DNA of 64,000 nt from Homarus americanus (Eukaryota > Arthropoda > Malacostraca > Decapoda > Nephropidae): contig NW_024754732.1 of assembly GCF_018991925.1 (NCBI RefSeq), forward strand, positions 985,001 through 1,049,000. Reading direction: 5' to 3'. The notes under the pieces are model-generated. The model did not search any database. It saw only the letters and a program-made list of their open reading frames with translations, and was not told the origin of the DNA. This document shows, piece by piece, positions 49,958-61,735 of the stretch (positions are counted from its first letter, which is position 1; the number at the start of each line of letters is the position of its first letter). Both the position numbers and the translations under genes were made by a program.

Positions 49958-50022
49958 TAAGAGAGATAAGATAAGATAAGAGAGATAAGATAAGATAAGA
50001 GAGATAAGATAAGATAAGATAG
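49958..50022. repeat. (GATAA)n with GAGAGATAA period
   Basis: Three higher-order units, each made of one GAGAGATAA and GATAA repeats. Confidence 0.93.
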
Positions 50023-50637
50023 GAAGGTATCCATTTAAATCAACTCTAGTATCATTACTTAATTACAATGAAACAGTCAACCAAAACTCCAGTTGTTAAG
50101 TCGCTAATTATTATTTTTTATTTTTTATTGGGCACTCCCCTACATCCTTGTGTAAGGTGAAGTGCAGAAGCGTTTACAGCGCCCAACAGGGAAGCATCCT
50201 AAGTTCATGCTTGCCTTATGTCTCATGAGTTAAGGGCGTGTTTGGGGGTGACTTTGACCCTTGACCTTTGACCTTTGACCTTTGACCTCACATATATCAG
50301 ACCTGAGAAGATACACAAGTTATATAAGGGAAAAATTTATACATTACCTAACAAAACCAAAACACAAGAGAGTTAACCTACAACATAGTTATTTTAATAC
50401 CTTTGGCAACCTCTGGTCAGTAACAGTGAAGGTGAGGCTAACTTGATGCTCTGTCTCGTCATGCAAAAGTTTGACGACTCTTAAATTCATTGGTAACTTA
50501 GTACAGGTTGTTGGAGGAATTGGGGTCTGAGAAGTTTATTCGTTTGGTGGAGTTTGGTGGACTCTAAGACCTAAGTAAGTTGTCTTGGGTTGAGTAAGGC
50601 TTGACACGTCTAAGCCATTGATTTGTATAGTTTATGG
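50023..50637. other. No gene recognised
   Basis: Contains four TTTGACC/CTTTGAC units at 50,254-50,287; otherwise AT-rich. Confidence 0.5.
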
Positions 50638-50671
50638 TTAGGTTAGGTTAGGTTAGGTTAGGTTAGGTTAG
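50638..50671. repeat. Interstitial telomere-like (TTAGG)n block
   Basis: Six TTAGG units on the plus strand, directly before the minisatellite at 50,695. Orientation is opposite to the blocks at 23.8 and 40.0 kb. Confidence 0.88.
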
Positions 50672-50694
50672 TTTGCATGGTTGCACGGTTACGG

Positions 50695-51236
50695 TTCCCA
50701 CTGCCGTCTACTTCCTACTGCCGTCTACTTCCCACTGTCCTGCCGTCTACTTCCCATTGTCCTCGTCTACTTCCCACTGTCCTGCCGTCTTACTACTTCC
50801 CACTGTCCTACCGTCTACTTCTCACTGTCTTACCGTCTACTTCCCACTGTCCTACCGTCTACTTCCCACTGTCCTACCGTCTACTTCTCACTGTCCTGCC
50901 GTCTACTTCCCACTGTCCTCCCGTACCGTCTACTTCCCACTGTCCCTTCCCACTGTCCTGCCGTCTACTTCCCACTGTCCTGCCGTCTCCTTACCACTGT
51001 CCTCCCGTCTACTTCCCACTGTCCTACCGTCTACTTCCCACTGTCCTACCGTCTACTTCTCACTGTCTTACCGTTTCCTTCCTACTGTCCTACCGTCTAC
51101 TTCCCACTGTCCTACCGTCTCCTCACCGTCTTACCGTCTCCTTCTCACCGTCTTACCGTCTCCTTCCCACTGTCCTACCGTTACCTTCCCACTGTCCTAC
51201 CGTCTAATTCTCACTGTCCTACCGTCTCCTTCCTCC
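50695..51236. repeat. 22-bp minisatellite (CCGTCTACTTCCCACTGTCC...)
   Basis: About 24 copies of CCGTCTACTTCCCACTGTCC followed by TA or TG. All three plus-strand phases stay open for 176-195 codons because the unit has no stop in any frame. This is an artefact, not a gene. Confidence 0.95.
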
Positions 51237-51538
51237 TAGCTAACCATCAAGCGGACGTAAAACCTTGAAGAAGTGGAAGGATTTTCTTAAACCTTTGCAT
51301 GGATATTGAGCCTCCAGGTGGTTGAAAGACGTCGACAAGAGGTAAAATGCGATTACCTAACCCAGGGGCTTCATGACGTCAGAGGATGTCTTGTGTTTTA
51401 CTATAAGAAAACACAGACACGTGGTCTTAGTTTAATGTTATTGTTTTTTATTTTATTTATTGTTTATATAAAATCCTTAAAAGTGTAAGTAATTGAAATA
51501 TGGTCAATGTAATGTTAGGTAAATTTGCTTCTTTGTTC

Positions 51539-51540
<2 letters not shown>
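51237..51540. other. No gene recognised
   Basis: AT-rich DNA. A 60-codon frame at 51,306-51,488 has no recognisable domain. Confidence 0.45.

Positions 51541-51615
<75 letters not shown>
51541..51615. repeat. (GT)n microsatellite
   Basis: About 37 GT units. Confidence 0.97.
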
Positions 51616-51616
<1 letters not shown>

Positions 51617-51950
51617 CACCATTTCCAACTTCAACGTCAGACAAACTATACCTCAGGGATCGTTGCTCGAGTCATTTATCTCGGCGAGGCTTAATGTTTA
51701 ATAGAGAGAGAGAAGATATCCCTTTAATGCGAGTTATGAGCGTGCCAACTGGGTGTCTGCTCTTCATATGTCTTTACCCAACCTGTTCACCAGCCAGCTC
51801 TCCCTCGGTGCCGTGTATACTATAAGCTACACAGGTCCCTCGAAGTGCAGTAAAAGTTGTCTCTGCCACACCCCTCTACCCCTTGTTTATTGTTCCCGCT
51901 TTGAAATATATTACATCCAAGTTTTGAGCCGCCAGCTGTGTTATATACAA

Positions 51951-52181
51951 CCTTGGTGGGTTATGTTAGGTTAAGGTGGGTTAGGCTAGGTTAAGGAGGG
52001 TTAGATTAGGTTTCTATGGTTAGTGTTAGGATGGTTAATCTTAAGTTGAAAAAGAGTGGCTAATTTTGAGGAGATCCGTGGAGGGAGCGGCCTGGTGCGG
52101 GAGACGAGTTTGGTTTATGACACACAGTGGGGCGCCCCGGAAGAGGGTGTTGACACAGCGAGGAATGAGCGTCACGAGGTA
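51951..52181 (+). repeat. Left arm of a large inverted repeat
   Basis: Starts CCTTGGTGGGTTATGTTAGG, continues with imperfect TTAGG-like units, then a GC-rich half (GGGGCGCCCCGGAAGAGGGT), and ends GAGCGTCACGAGGTA. Reverse-complement copy at 53,283-53,537. The last roughly 150 bp of the two arms differ by about one base, so the duplication is recent. The function of the unit is unknown and no stop-free frame crosses its whole length. Confidence 0.92.
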
Positions 52182-52192
52182 ATATAGAATCC

Positions 52193-52576
52193 TTGGAAAG
52201 AATTCATATGAGAATGACAAGACTAATCCGGGGCATGAGGAACCTTGAGTATAGAGACAGGTTAAATCTTCTTAATTTGCACTCCCTCGAGAGACGTAGA
52301 GTGAGGGGCGATATGATAGAGGTGTACAAATGGAAGTCAGGGCTGAACAAAGGGGACATTACCAAGGTACTCAAACTATCCAACCAGGAGCGAACTCGTA
52401 AAAATGGTTTTAAATTAGACAAATTTAGATATAGGAGCGAAATAGGTAAACATTGGTTTGGAAATAGAGTAGTGGACGAGTGGAACAAGTTACCAAAGAT
52501 CATCATTAACTCGGATACGCTGGGTAACTTCAAACATAGGTTGGGTGGATATATGAGCAATAGGGGTTGGGTGTAA
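52193..52576 (+). pseudogene. LINE B reverse transcriptase C-terminus (no visible breaks)
   Basis: A 127-codon frame reads TRLIRGMRNLEYRDRLNLLN, LHSLERRRVRGDMIEVYK, NGFKLDKFRYRSEIGKHWFG, NRVVDEWNKLPKIIINSDTL and FKHRLGGYM. This is the classic C-terminal region after the reverse transcriptase of CR1/L2/Jockey-type LINEs (T+LI.GLRNL.YEERL..L.L.SLE.RR.RGD+IE..K, FF..R.V..WN.LP..VV.+..L..FK..LD). The reverse transcriptase catalytic core is missing through 5' truncation. No stop or frameshift in the remaining part indicates a fairly young copy. It sits between the two arms of the large inverted repeat. Confidence 0.88.
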
Positions 52577-52615
52577 ATGGGACTGCCCAGTATGGGCCAA
52601 TAGGCCCGCTGCAGT

Positions 52616-52617
<2 letters not shown>

Positions 52618-52659
<42 letters not shown>

Positions 52660-53130
52660 TAACGGTTTATTGAAAAAATTCTGCAGCCCGAAGGCTGAAA
52701 ATATACATTGGACATAAATGACTTATTACATACATTGGTGGTTTAAGAAAAGCCTTCATTAGAGAAAGGTAAAGGAACATACAGTGAACATACAGATTAA
52801 TGTAGGTGTTGAACAGCAAACTGTAGTGTAGTAACTCCCTCCCAGATGGTGTTAGGAGGAACTCACGTGGTGTAGTAGTTCTCAGATGGTGTTATGAGAC
52901 CTGTGTAGTCACAGATAGTGTTGAGGGACCTCACGTGGTGTAGTAATTACCTCACAGATGGTGTTATGAGGGGCATCACGTGGTGTAGTAATTACCTCAC
53001 AGATGGTGTTATGAGGGACCTCACGTGGTGTAGTAATTACCTCACAGATGGTGTTATGAGGGGCATCACGTGGTGTAGTAATTACCTCACAGATGGTGTT
53101 ATGAGGGACCTCACGTGGTGTAGTAATTCC
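52618..53130 (-). mobile_element. (ATT)n-tailed insertion inside the LINE B tail
   Basis: On the minus strand a body ending CAATAAACCGTTAATT runs into (ATT)n (plus-strand 52,616-52,660). The same junction occurs at 738-880. The insert is flanked by GCAGTTT on the left (52,611-52,617) and GCAGTTT on the right (about 53,131-53,137), a candidate 7-bp target duplication. It includes a 45-bp minisatellite at 52,846-53,130. No protein is visible. Confidence 0.55.
52846..53130. repeat. 45-bp minisatellite
   Basis: The unit runs GACCTCACGTGGTGTAGTAA then TTACCTCACAGATGGTGTTATGAGG. GACC- and GGCATC-type units alternate (90-bp dimer). The unit length is a multiple of three, so a 15-residue repeat frame stays open. 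Confidence 0.93.
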
Positions 53131-53282
53131 CTAGCAGTTTCCTCTATTCTTATGTTCTTATGTTAATATTTGTGTTTTTAGTTGACTTTAGTTCAAATTC
53201 CTTCGATATTATCTCATCAGGTTTCCGGAGCCACGACAACATTCCATCACCCAGCGCCTCCGTCACTGTTATCTCAAGTCTC

Positions 53283-53537
53283 TACCTCGTGACGCTCATT
53301 TCTCGCTGTGTCAACACCCTCTTCCGGGGCGCCCCACTGTGTGTCATAAACCAAACTCGTCTCCCGCACCAGGCCGCTCCCTCCACGGATCTCCTCAAAA
53401 TTAGCCAATCCATCTTTTTTCAACTTAAGATTAACCATCATAACACTAACCTCAGAAACCTAATCCAACCCACCTTAACCTAACCTAACCCACCTTAACC
53501 TAATCTAACCCACCTTAACCTAACATAACCCACCAAG
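53283..53537 (-). repeat. Right arm of a large inverted repeat
   Basis: Reverse complement of 51,951-52,181 with one or two extra TTAGG-like units (CCACCTTAACCTAACCTAAC on the plus strand) and a small indel near the AAAAAGA tract. Confidence 0.92.
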
Positions 53538-54888
53538 GTAACGTTCGGGTGTTTATTCATCAACTTAGGTGCATCATGAACACATAATCCCCCTTCAGCA
53601 TAAGCCAAGAACACCCAGATGTCATTACTTGAAGCATGACAACCTAACAGACTCGGAGTTGTGGGTGTGAGGTGTTGGGTAGAGCAGTGCCAAGAGCAGG
53701 TCGAGGTAGGGGTGACCCACACACTGCGGCCTCCACCCCTCTACAGTTCCAATTTCTACCCATTTAACACGTCCAGAGATGTGTATATATTTACACATGT
53801 TTGTAAGTATAGGTCGAACTATTTGTCCTGCATAATGTACATGTGTAAACTAATTATGTACGTTTATAATCAATTTATATTGTTGGACTCAAACAGAAAC
53901 GAAATTGAGAACCAAAGGGACGTCTTAAGGGCTTTTTCGTTATCTATATCTTTATGTTCGGATTGTCTTTCTTCTTTTTTATCTCAGAATATTTATTTAT
54001 CTAATTAAAAAGGACATATTGAACACGGGATGTATCGTAAAGCTGGAATATAGGTCAGGGTGAGTACGGGGTCAACTTAACTCTTGATCCAATGAGGGTC
54101 GTTAACCTTGTGTACGGAGCGCGGTGACCTTGGCCCTCTTGTGCTAAAATAGTGCCACTAACACCGGCTCTCACAAGTCACTGTCGAGATACTGGTGAAG
54201 CGGCTGTCACGTGTGTCCGGCGGCGAGCAGCACCGTAGTGAAGAGTGTGAATGAAGAACATAATAACCCAAGAAATGTATGAGACAAGAGAAGGAAATGA
54301 CAGGAGGAAAAGGAAATAATCGATGAATAACAGGTACAGGACAGAAGAGAGAACAGGCTGAAGAAAACTATCGTCAAGTTGATGGTTATGACAAAATGGC
54401 GGAAGGAGTCAACGTGAGTTACTGATATAAATTATCTCGCGTAATAAATGTATCAGTTTCTTGGCCTTATGTAAACTCCTCGTTCTATATGTACAAGAGA
54501 ACCGCCGCTGCCTCGTTTAGCATTCTCGATGTCAACCTAACCTAACCTAACCTCGACTCCCGGTACTTGAGGATCACCTGTACACGCGTGGTGAAATATT
54601 CAAGGAGGCGGCACCTAACACGAGCCACCAGTCCACCCTTGACCTCCTGGTGGAATTTGTACAGCTCATCTCTCCCTCTCCTCACGCAAGGCTTCCCGCG
54701 TCCCCTGCTGGATTCCCCTCCAGATCCTTCTTCTGCAGTATATGCTACCTGCCGCACCTGGTACCGTCACAGTCGAGGGGTTTGTAATTAAAAGGGCACC
54801 TTCACACAGTAAAAAATATGCTAATTAGTCGAGGGGTTTGTAATTAAAAGGGATTTTCATATCAGTAAAAATCTTGTACGTATCATAT
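53538..54888. other. No confirmed gene; possible first exon at 54,396
   Basis: A GC-richer zone at 54,100-54,240 precedes ACAAAATGGCG at 54,392-54,401. The frame ATG GCG GAA GGA GTC AAC is followed at once by GTGAGT, a strong start context plus a consensus donor. A short CCTAA tract is at 54,535-54,552. A 24-bp direct duplication (TCGAGGGGTTTGTAATTAAA with AGGG) occurs at 54,773-54,796 and 54,829-54,852. Confidence 0.4.
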
Positions 54889-54908
54889 ATGTGTGTGTGT
54901 GTGTGTGT

Positions 54909-54988
<80 letters not shown>

Positions 54989-55171
54989 GTGTTTAACAGC
55001 AGTCAGTAAACATTATGGCCAGACTTTTCTTTTGGATTCATCAAGGTCACAAAATTATTTAAAGATTATTTAAGGTGTAACTGTCTGAAAATTACCGAAA
55101 ACATTACATGCTTACTAATTATCCCAACCTCGCGTACAGTGCAATGTCACACACACACACACACACACACA

Positions 55172-55239
<68 letters not shown>
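54889..55239. repeat. Long inverted (GT)n ... (CA)n pair
   Basis: A GT tract of about 50 units (54,889-54,988, one GG interruption) and a CA tract of about 45 units (55,148-55,239) are separated by about 160 bp. The strands are self-complementary over roughly 90 bp. Confidence 0.96.
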
Positions 55240-55241
<2 letters not shown>

Positions 55242-55289
55242 TACTAATATTTTTTTGCTGTAACTCAAAACCAAGTGTTGTATAACGAT

Positions 55290-55780
55290 CCATCGATGTT
55301 GTCAGAGAGAATACTAATACGTCTTCTTTTGTCTTCCCAGTGAACTCAGAGGATGGAACGTCGACTAAATTGATGATAGTTCTCAAGAACCTTAAGGTGA
55401 TGCCTCCTGTATGTGACCCATGCCTCGCTGCCATACAACAGGGTGGGGAAGACCAGTGATCGATATACAGTATAAACAGCTTTTTAGATGATTCCAGCTC
55501 CCTACAGCTGAAGGCACTGGTACGGAGTCTGCGAAAGACTTAAGACGCACATCTGATCTGATGTTGGATCTCTTCATCGATGTCAGAGGTGGTGGACAGG
55601 TGACAGCCAAGGTATTGGAAGTGGGTAACATTAGAGAGGGTGGTACCGTTAATCTGGGAGGATGGTGGAGGTGTGGCTAAAACAGGGGCAGGCTGGAACA
55701 CTATCTATGTCTTGCTAACATTTTCCTTAAGGTTAAACTTCTAACATCATGAGTGCGGTAAAGCTTTAATACATCCGTTC
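55290..55780 (-). mobile_element. Second LINE A-family fragment, minus strand
   Basis: The minus strand reads TPPPSSQINGTTLSNVTHFQ, YLGCHLSTTSDIDEEIQHQI and SEFTGKTKED in the same order as LINE A codons between about 8,268 and 8,700. The part aligning to LINE A 8,280-8,700 is clear (for example ACATCGATGAAGAGAT); the end nearer 55,780 is weaker. Stops and frame changes show it is dead. It starts beside a (CA)n tract at 55,239 and has neither reverse transcriptase core nor 3' tail. Confidence 0.85.
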
Positions 55781-56812
55781 GTTTCTGTTGACATATCTGT
55801 TCACTATTTCACAATATTTAAAAAAAAAATCGACGACCGCAGACAATTAGAAGTAAATAATATTCGTCTACTTTGTCTCGAACTTCACCTCACATTCACT
55901 TCTTGTTTCTCATTAACCCCCAAAACATCAATATTTAGCGTGAGTACATCTCCAGTCACACGGGTAATGATGTAGCCGACTGTGTGTCCCTTAATGAGAC
56001 TTGGACCGCGTTACATAGCTTAAATATATTGAAAGAGCTGCTGCTTGTATGTAACACTAGAGACAGACTTATGGGAATCCAGTATCGTAAAGTAGAGGGA
56101 ATGAAAGATGGAAGACATTAACTTTATGACATTTATGACAAGCAGTTAAATGGTATATTACAGTGTGAAGGTTGAACTAAGTACACTTACAGGAGGAGCA
56201 TTTAAAGTTTATCAGAATATTTATTTTCAAGATGGACTCTGAATGTGATGACACTAACGGTGGATCTGAAGGAAGAGAAATCAAGGAGTGAGAAGCTATC
56301 CGCTGATGGCCACTGTGTTAGGAAGCGTTTTGTGAGGGAAGAAGGAGAAAGAAAGAAGAAGGAGGAAGAAGGAAGAAGGAAGAAGGAAGAAAGAAGAAAG
56401 GGAGAAGTAAGAAGCCAACAACAATAATGATTGTCTGGGAGGAAAGTTTTTGTAAAGAGTGACAAGCTGAGAGCAAGGAAGATGAAAACGAAACTGACAA
56501 AAGCCCAGTTAACACGTGAAGAAATTTATACCTATATTGACTTATGAACGACACATAACAACAAAAACAAGATTAATAAAGTCTCTCTAGAGTCAATATG
56601 TCCGGAAAGAGTCAAATGAAAGCTAGAACACTAAGACAGTCTGGTAATGGGGAGCAGCTGGCAGGTGTAAGGTGTGTGAGAAAGATTTATGATAGAAAGG
56701 TTGACGGCTCGAGAGAGAGAGAAGAATGGGATAATATGAACTGGTTTTACAGGCAGTGAGATATAGATCCGTGTTATATTATGTTCAAAGAATAAGTTAT
56801 ACACTGGTATAA
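55781..56812. other. No gene recognised
   Basis: AT-rich DNA with a GAAGGA-type purine tract at 56,338-56,412 that generates Lys/Glu-rich and Ser/Leu-rich frames. Confidence 0.5.
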
Positions 56813-56840
56813 CCTAATCTAGCCTAACCTAACCTAACCT
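56813..56840. repeat. Short telomere-like CCTAA block
   Basis: Five units with CCTAATCTAG at the start and CCTAACCTAACCTT at the end. Confidence 0.8.
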
Positions 56841-57712
56841 TCCTTTGATAATTCTGGAGCCTTGATACACCCCTCACAAAAACGGGTAGATGAGTAAAGA
56901 TGAGAAAGACATAACTGATGATAGAGGAATAAGAAACATAAGTCATAAAAGAGAATAAATAAAACGAGAATAACTAGAATAGAATAAACAGTAATAGAAA
57001 AAACTTTTACTAACTGATGTACTGACTAATCACCATTCGTTAATCGCACCGAAAGAATTATAATACCTTAATTCTTCTTTTACGAGTAAATTTGACATGA
57101 CTCGGTGGAATACACATGAGCTTAGTGACTTACCAGGCCAAGACATCAAGATCCAGTTGTATTCTTTTTGTCCATTGAGTTTATGTATACACTTCTCATG
57201 GACGCAGAAGGCTCGGGTGTTCAGGCCTTAAAAACTCCATGGCGTCCTGCTGTTCAATCCGGCGACTCACTTGAATTACATCACTGCAGAAGACGACGTA
57301 ACTAACACAACATGAAGGGGGAGGAGGGGGAGAGGGTATTGTTGCTCGAATCACCGACTATCTCCTTTAGTCTAGCCGAAATAGGATGCATCCAATATAG
57401 GTGGATTTGTGTCCAAAGTTTGAGAATGCATTTTCTTGATTTATTGAACAGGAATTTGTCACATGATGGACGTTTTACTCTCCTGATTAACGTGATGTGT
57501 TGTTTAAATACCTGCCCTCTTACTAAGCTCTATTCCCATAACAAGTTGATAATGAAAATGCAGTTATTCCTCAGTTCTGGTGTTGATTTCGCCTAATGTA
57601 AAACCTTATATATTGAGGTGTTATGGGCTAATGGGAATCTATGAAAGCAATGTAGTGTAGAGGCTGGCAAGTCGTGTTGTTAGGTGAGATTTTCTGGGAG
57701 TTTTTTTGGTGT
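56841..57712. other. No gene recognised
   Basis: AT-rich DNA. A 94-codon frame at 57,312-57,596 has no known domain. Confidence 0.45.
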
Positions 57713-57805
57713 TGGTGAATTCTACATATGTTGTTGAACTCTACATATGTTGGTGAACTCTACATATGTTGGTGAACTCTACATATGTTGTTGAACTCTA
57801 CATAA
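57713..57805. repeat. 19-bp tandem repeat, about 5 copies
   Basis: The unit is TTGGTGAACTCTACATATG with a TTGTTGAAC variant. Confidence 0.93.
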
Positions 57806-57942
57806 ATCACTGAACAAACTTACTTCCTGATCTTCTACTGCGAAAGCCGTTATCAATACAGTTTTCGGTTGTAGTAACATTCATTCGTATGTCACATCAG
57901 TTTAGACAGCAAAAGAGAATTGATTAGTATAAATATAAGACA

Positions 57943-57943
<1 letters not shown>

Positions 57944-57983
<40 letters not shown>
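57944..57983. repeat. (AAT)n microsatellite
   Basis: About 13 AAT units. The flanks do not carry the AATAAACCGTT junction seen at the two retroelement-like tails. Confidence 0.95.
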
Positions 57984-58636
57984 TAGTGACAATAGGAGTA
58001 GTTACAGTAGCAAAAAAATCGTAATATCAGAAAAAAAAAAAATTACCATAATCCCGCCACTCTCCCTCCCTCTCCCGCGTGCCACAGCTTGGATGAAAGG
58101 CGGAGTGCTTGGCCGGGCATTAGTGCACTGGTGTGTGGACCCTGTCGCCTCGTCTCAACCTCCTGCTCTGCTTGGTATGTTCTCCACACCTGCAGGCACC
58201 CGCTGAGGTCCCTCCTGCCGGGCCAAACATTCCGAGGATTATCGTAAGACCCTGCTAGTAAGATGGAGTAAGCTTTCTCATGTAGATCTGTATTTTACTA
58301 TTTTGTATTTATTTTTTTTGCTAATACAGAAATCTACAGTAACGACTCAGGGTAACTTTAACATACTAAGACTAATATGTTGAACTGTTGATAGAATTTG
58401 TGTAGCTGTCTAATCCTTCTCGTGCTATCTTGGCTGTCATTCGAGGATGTATTTGAGTTTTTGTTCATATAGTTACAGCAGCTATTTGTGCGTGACGAAG
58501 CTAAAGGCTGATATATCATAGTACAAGAGTTACTGTATAGGAAATATATAGCAAGTACGGTAGTGGGATGTTAAGTGAATATCGCCCTCAGCTTCACATA
58601 ACGCTGTAATAGATGGATCAACTAGTAGCCAATAGC
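57984..58636. other. No gene recognised; GC-richer patch
   Basis: 58,060-58,260 is GC-rich and ends TTATCGTAAG, but no frame or motif supports an exon. Confidence 0.45.
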
Positions 58637-59170
58637 CCACACGTCCATAACCACCCACGTCTGTAACCACCCACGCCTATAACCACCCACGTCTATAACC
58701 ACTCACGTCTGTAACCAACCACGTCTATAACCACCCACGTCTATAACCACACACGCCTATAACCACCCACGTCTATAACCACTCACGTCTGTAACCACCC
58801 ACGCCTATAACCACCCACGCCTATAACCACCCACGTCTATAACCACCCACGCCTATAATCACCCACGCCTATAACCACCCACATCTATAACCACCCACGT
58901 CTATAATCACCCACGTCTATAACCACCCACGCCTATACACCCACGCCTATAACCACCACGCCTATAACCACCCATCACGCCTATAACCACCCACGTCTAT
59001 AACCACCCACGTCTATAACCACCCACGTCTATAACCACCCACGCCTATAATCACCCACGCCTATAACCACCCACATCTATAACCACCCACGTCTATAATC
59101 ACCCACGTCTATAACCACCCACGCCTATAACCACCAACGCCTATAACAACTAACGCCCATAATCACCCAT
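58637..59170. repeat. 16-bp minisatellite (ATAACCACCCACGTCT)n
   Basis: About 33 copies, with GTCT and GCCT variants interspersed. A multi-unit block appears twice (58,820-58,935 and 59,025-59,125 share the same variant order), showing segmental duplication within the array. Confidence 0.96.
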
Positions 59171-60453
59171 ATCCTCACGAGAGCCAGTGACCATGCATGT
59201 GTGAGTGTTTACAGTACATTACAGGACGGCCATTTGGTGATATGTTGCATCGAGACGACTCCAGTGTTTAGGGAATGTAAGTCTAACCGATACAGACCCC
59301 ATACCGGTGAGGTCTGGGTGTTAGGACCTTTGATTGGGTACTGGGCTAGACCCCTAAATTGTCAGTATAGGTTTTTTCTGTAATCTTGACTCACTTTGGT
59401 CTGGGTGTGTGTTGGGGTGAGGGGTACCAGTGACAAGGACGGTGGCTTATAAGGTGTAAATGTTTATCTCTGTGTGACTGTATGATCTAGAGTCTCGCAT
59501 TTAATAAAGAGTAAAAACATCAACTTAAATTAAGGGTTTTATTTTAATATAGTTCTTGGGTAACTGGTGAATATAATTTAGTTGGGAGTTTTTCAAGGAA
59601 TTTAGCGACAATGCAACTGTTTGAAGAGTCTACTCACGTTTAGCTGATGTGTGGCTCTATCTTCTTATACAAAAGGCTGCGACAGAGCCTTAAACCTTTA
59701 CGCTCTTTACATAATTGTATGAAATCTCACAGGGTCTCCCTCATAAGGATATCCTCAACACCTCTTATCTCTCACTTGACTCTCTCAATGGGTCTACTCG
59801 CCTCTCTAGTCAGCGTTTTAGTCGATATATCAATATTTCGGCTATTCATGTGGCTACATCATCTCCACACTCCATCCTCTTCTTCCACCCAAAAGTTCCA
59901 TAATTCTACCAGGTATTTTCTGACTTCACATTTGTTTTGATATATTGGAATATTTTAGCGTAAATTAAACATTATTGGTGTATTAAGGAGGAGAAGCTTC
60001 AGCCAATCCTGTCTACTCTTTTACCACGAGGAATATTTATAATTTTTGATTTTATAAATTTTCTCGCCAGTACTGAGTCAACCGCCTCCTGCCACTCACC
60101 ATCTCTGCCGGATGTATGCCTCAGGTACACACGATACACCCGGGTCGTCCCACAACACACGGGTCTACAACTCAAAAACGACAACACTGACACTAGTTTA
60201 CCACAAGTTCGACTTTCAAAATAAACACCAGTTTGTGTATTACCAGAAAAACAACTACGCGGGTGGTAAGTTTAGGCGTTAGAAGAACTAGCCACGCCAT
60301 CTGTAGCTGACTGAATTAACTAATCATTCTCTGGCGCCCTCAGAAACTTCTCAGTGTAAAGGGGGAAGTGGGGAGTGAACGTCTTCCTACCTTTCTTTCT
60401 TACCTCTTACTACACCAGGGAAACTTACCGTAATATTGTTGTTTGGAGAATAA

Positions 60454-60455
<2 letters not shown>
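59171..60455. other. No gene recognised
   Basis: Mixed AT-rich DNA. A 97-codon frame at 59,647-59,940 has no domain I recognise. Confidence 0.45.

Positions 60456-60501
<46 letters not shown>
60456..60501. repeat. (GT)n microsatellite
   Basis: About 22 GT units. Confidence 0.96.
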
Positions 60502-61505
<1,004 letters not shown>

Positions 61506-61735
61506 AACGGTTACTGACACACCACCTACCTGGAAGGTGAGAGTTTTTGTTATTTTTTAACAGTGAAGAAGAGAAACTCCTGAACATCGCCGCACTGATC
61601 TAAGGAAGTGACTATAAATGAGAGCTGACATTTGTGTAATGGCGGACTTATGCTGAGACTCTCCGCTGAAGAGTCTTGAGACCAGAACAAGACTCTTGAT
61701 GTCGCAGAATGTTGAATATTTTGTGTAAGTACAAC

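Larger units (their letters stand above)
52182..53165 (+). mobile_element. LINE B: CR1/L2-like 3' end, interrupted
   Basis: 5'-truncated just before LERIHMRMTRLIRG. After the coding end come a short 3' UTR (ACTGCCCAGTATGGGCCAAT, AGGCCCGCTGCAGTTT to 52,617) and then foreign (AAT)n sequence. The expected continuation of this tail, CCTCTATTCTTATGTTCTTA, appears only at 53,138 after another GCAGTTT. The tail is therefore read as split by a later insertion at 52,618-53,130. Confidence 0.75.

Noticed and set aside
50673..51268. Open frames of 176-195 codons in all three plus-strand phases
   Set aside because: The 22-bp unit has no stop codon in any phase, so length is not evidence of coding.
58060..58260. 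GC-rich exon ending in a GTAAG-like donor
   Set aside because: No acceptor, no conserved frame and no recognisable peptide.
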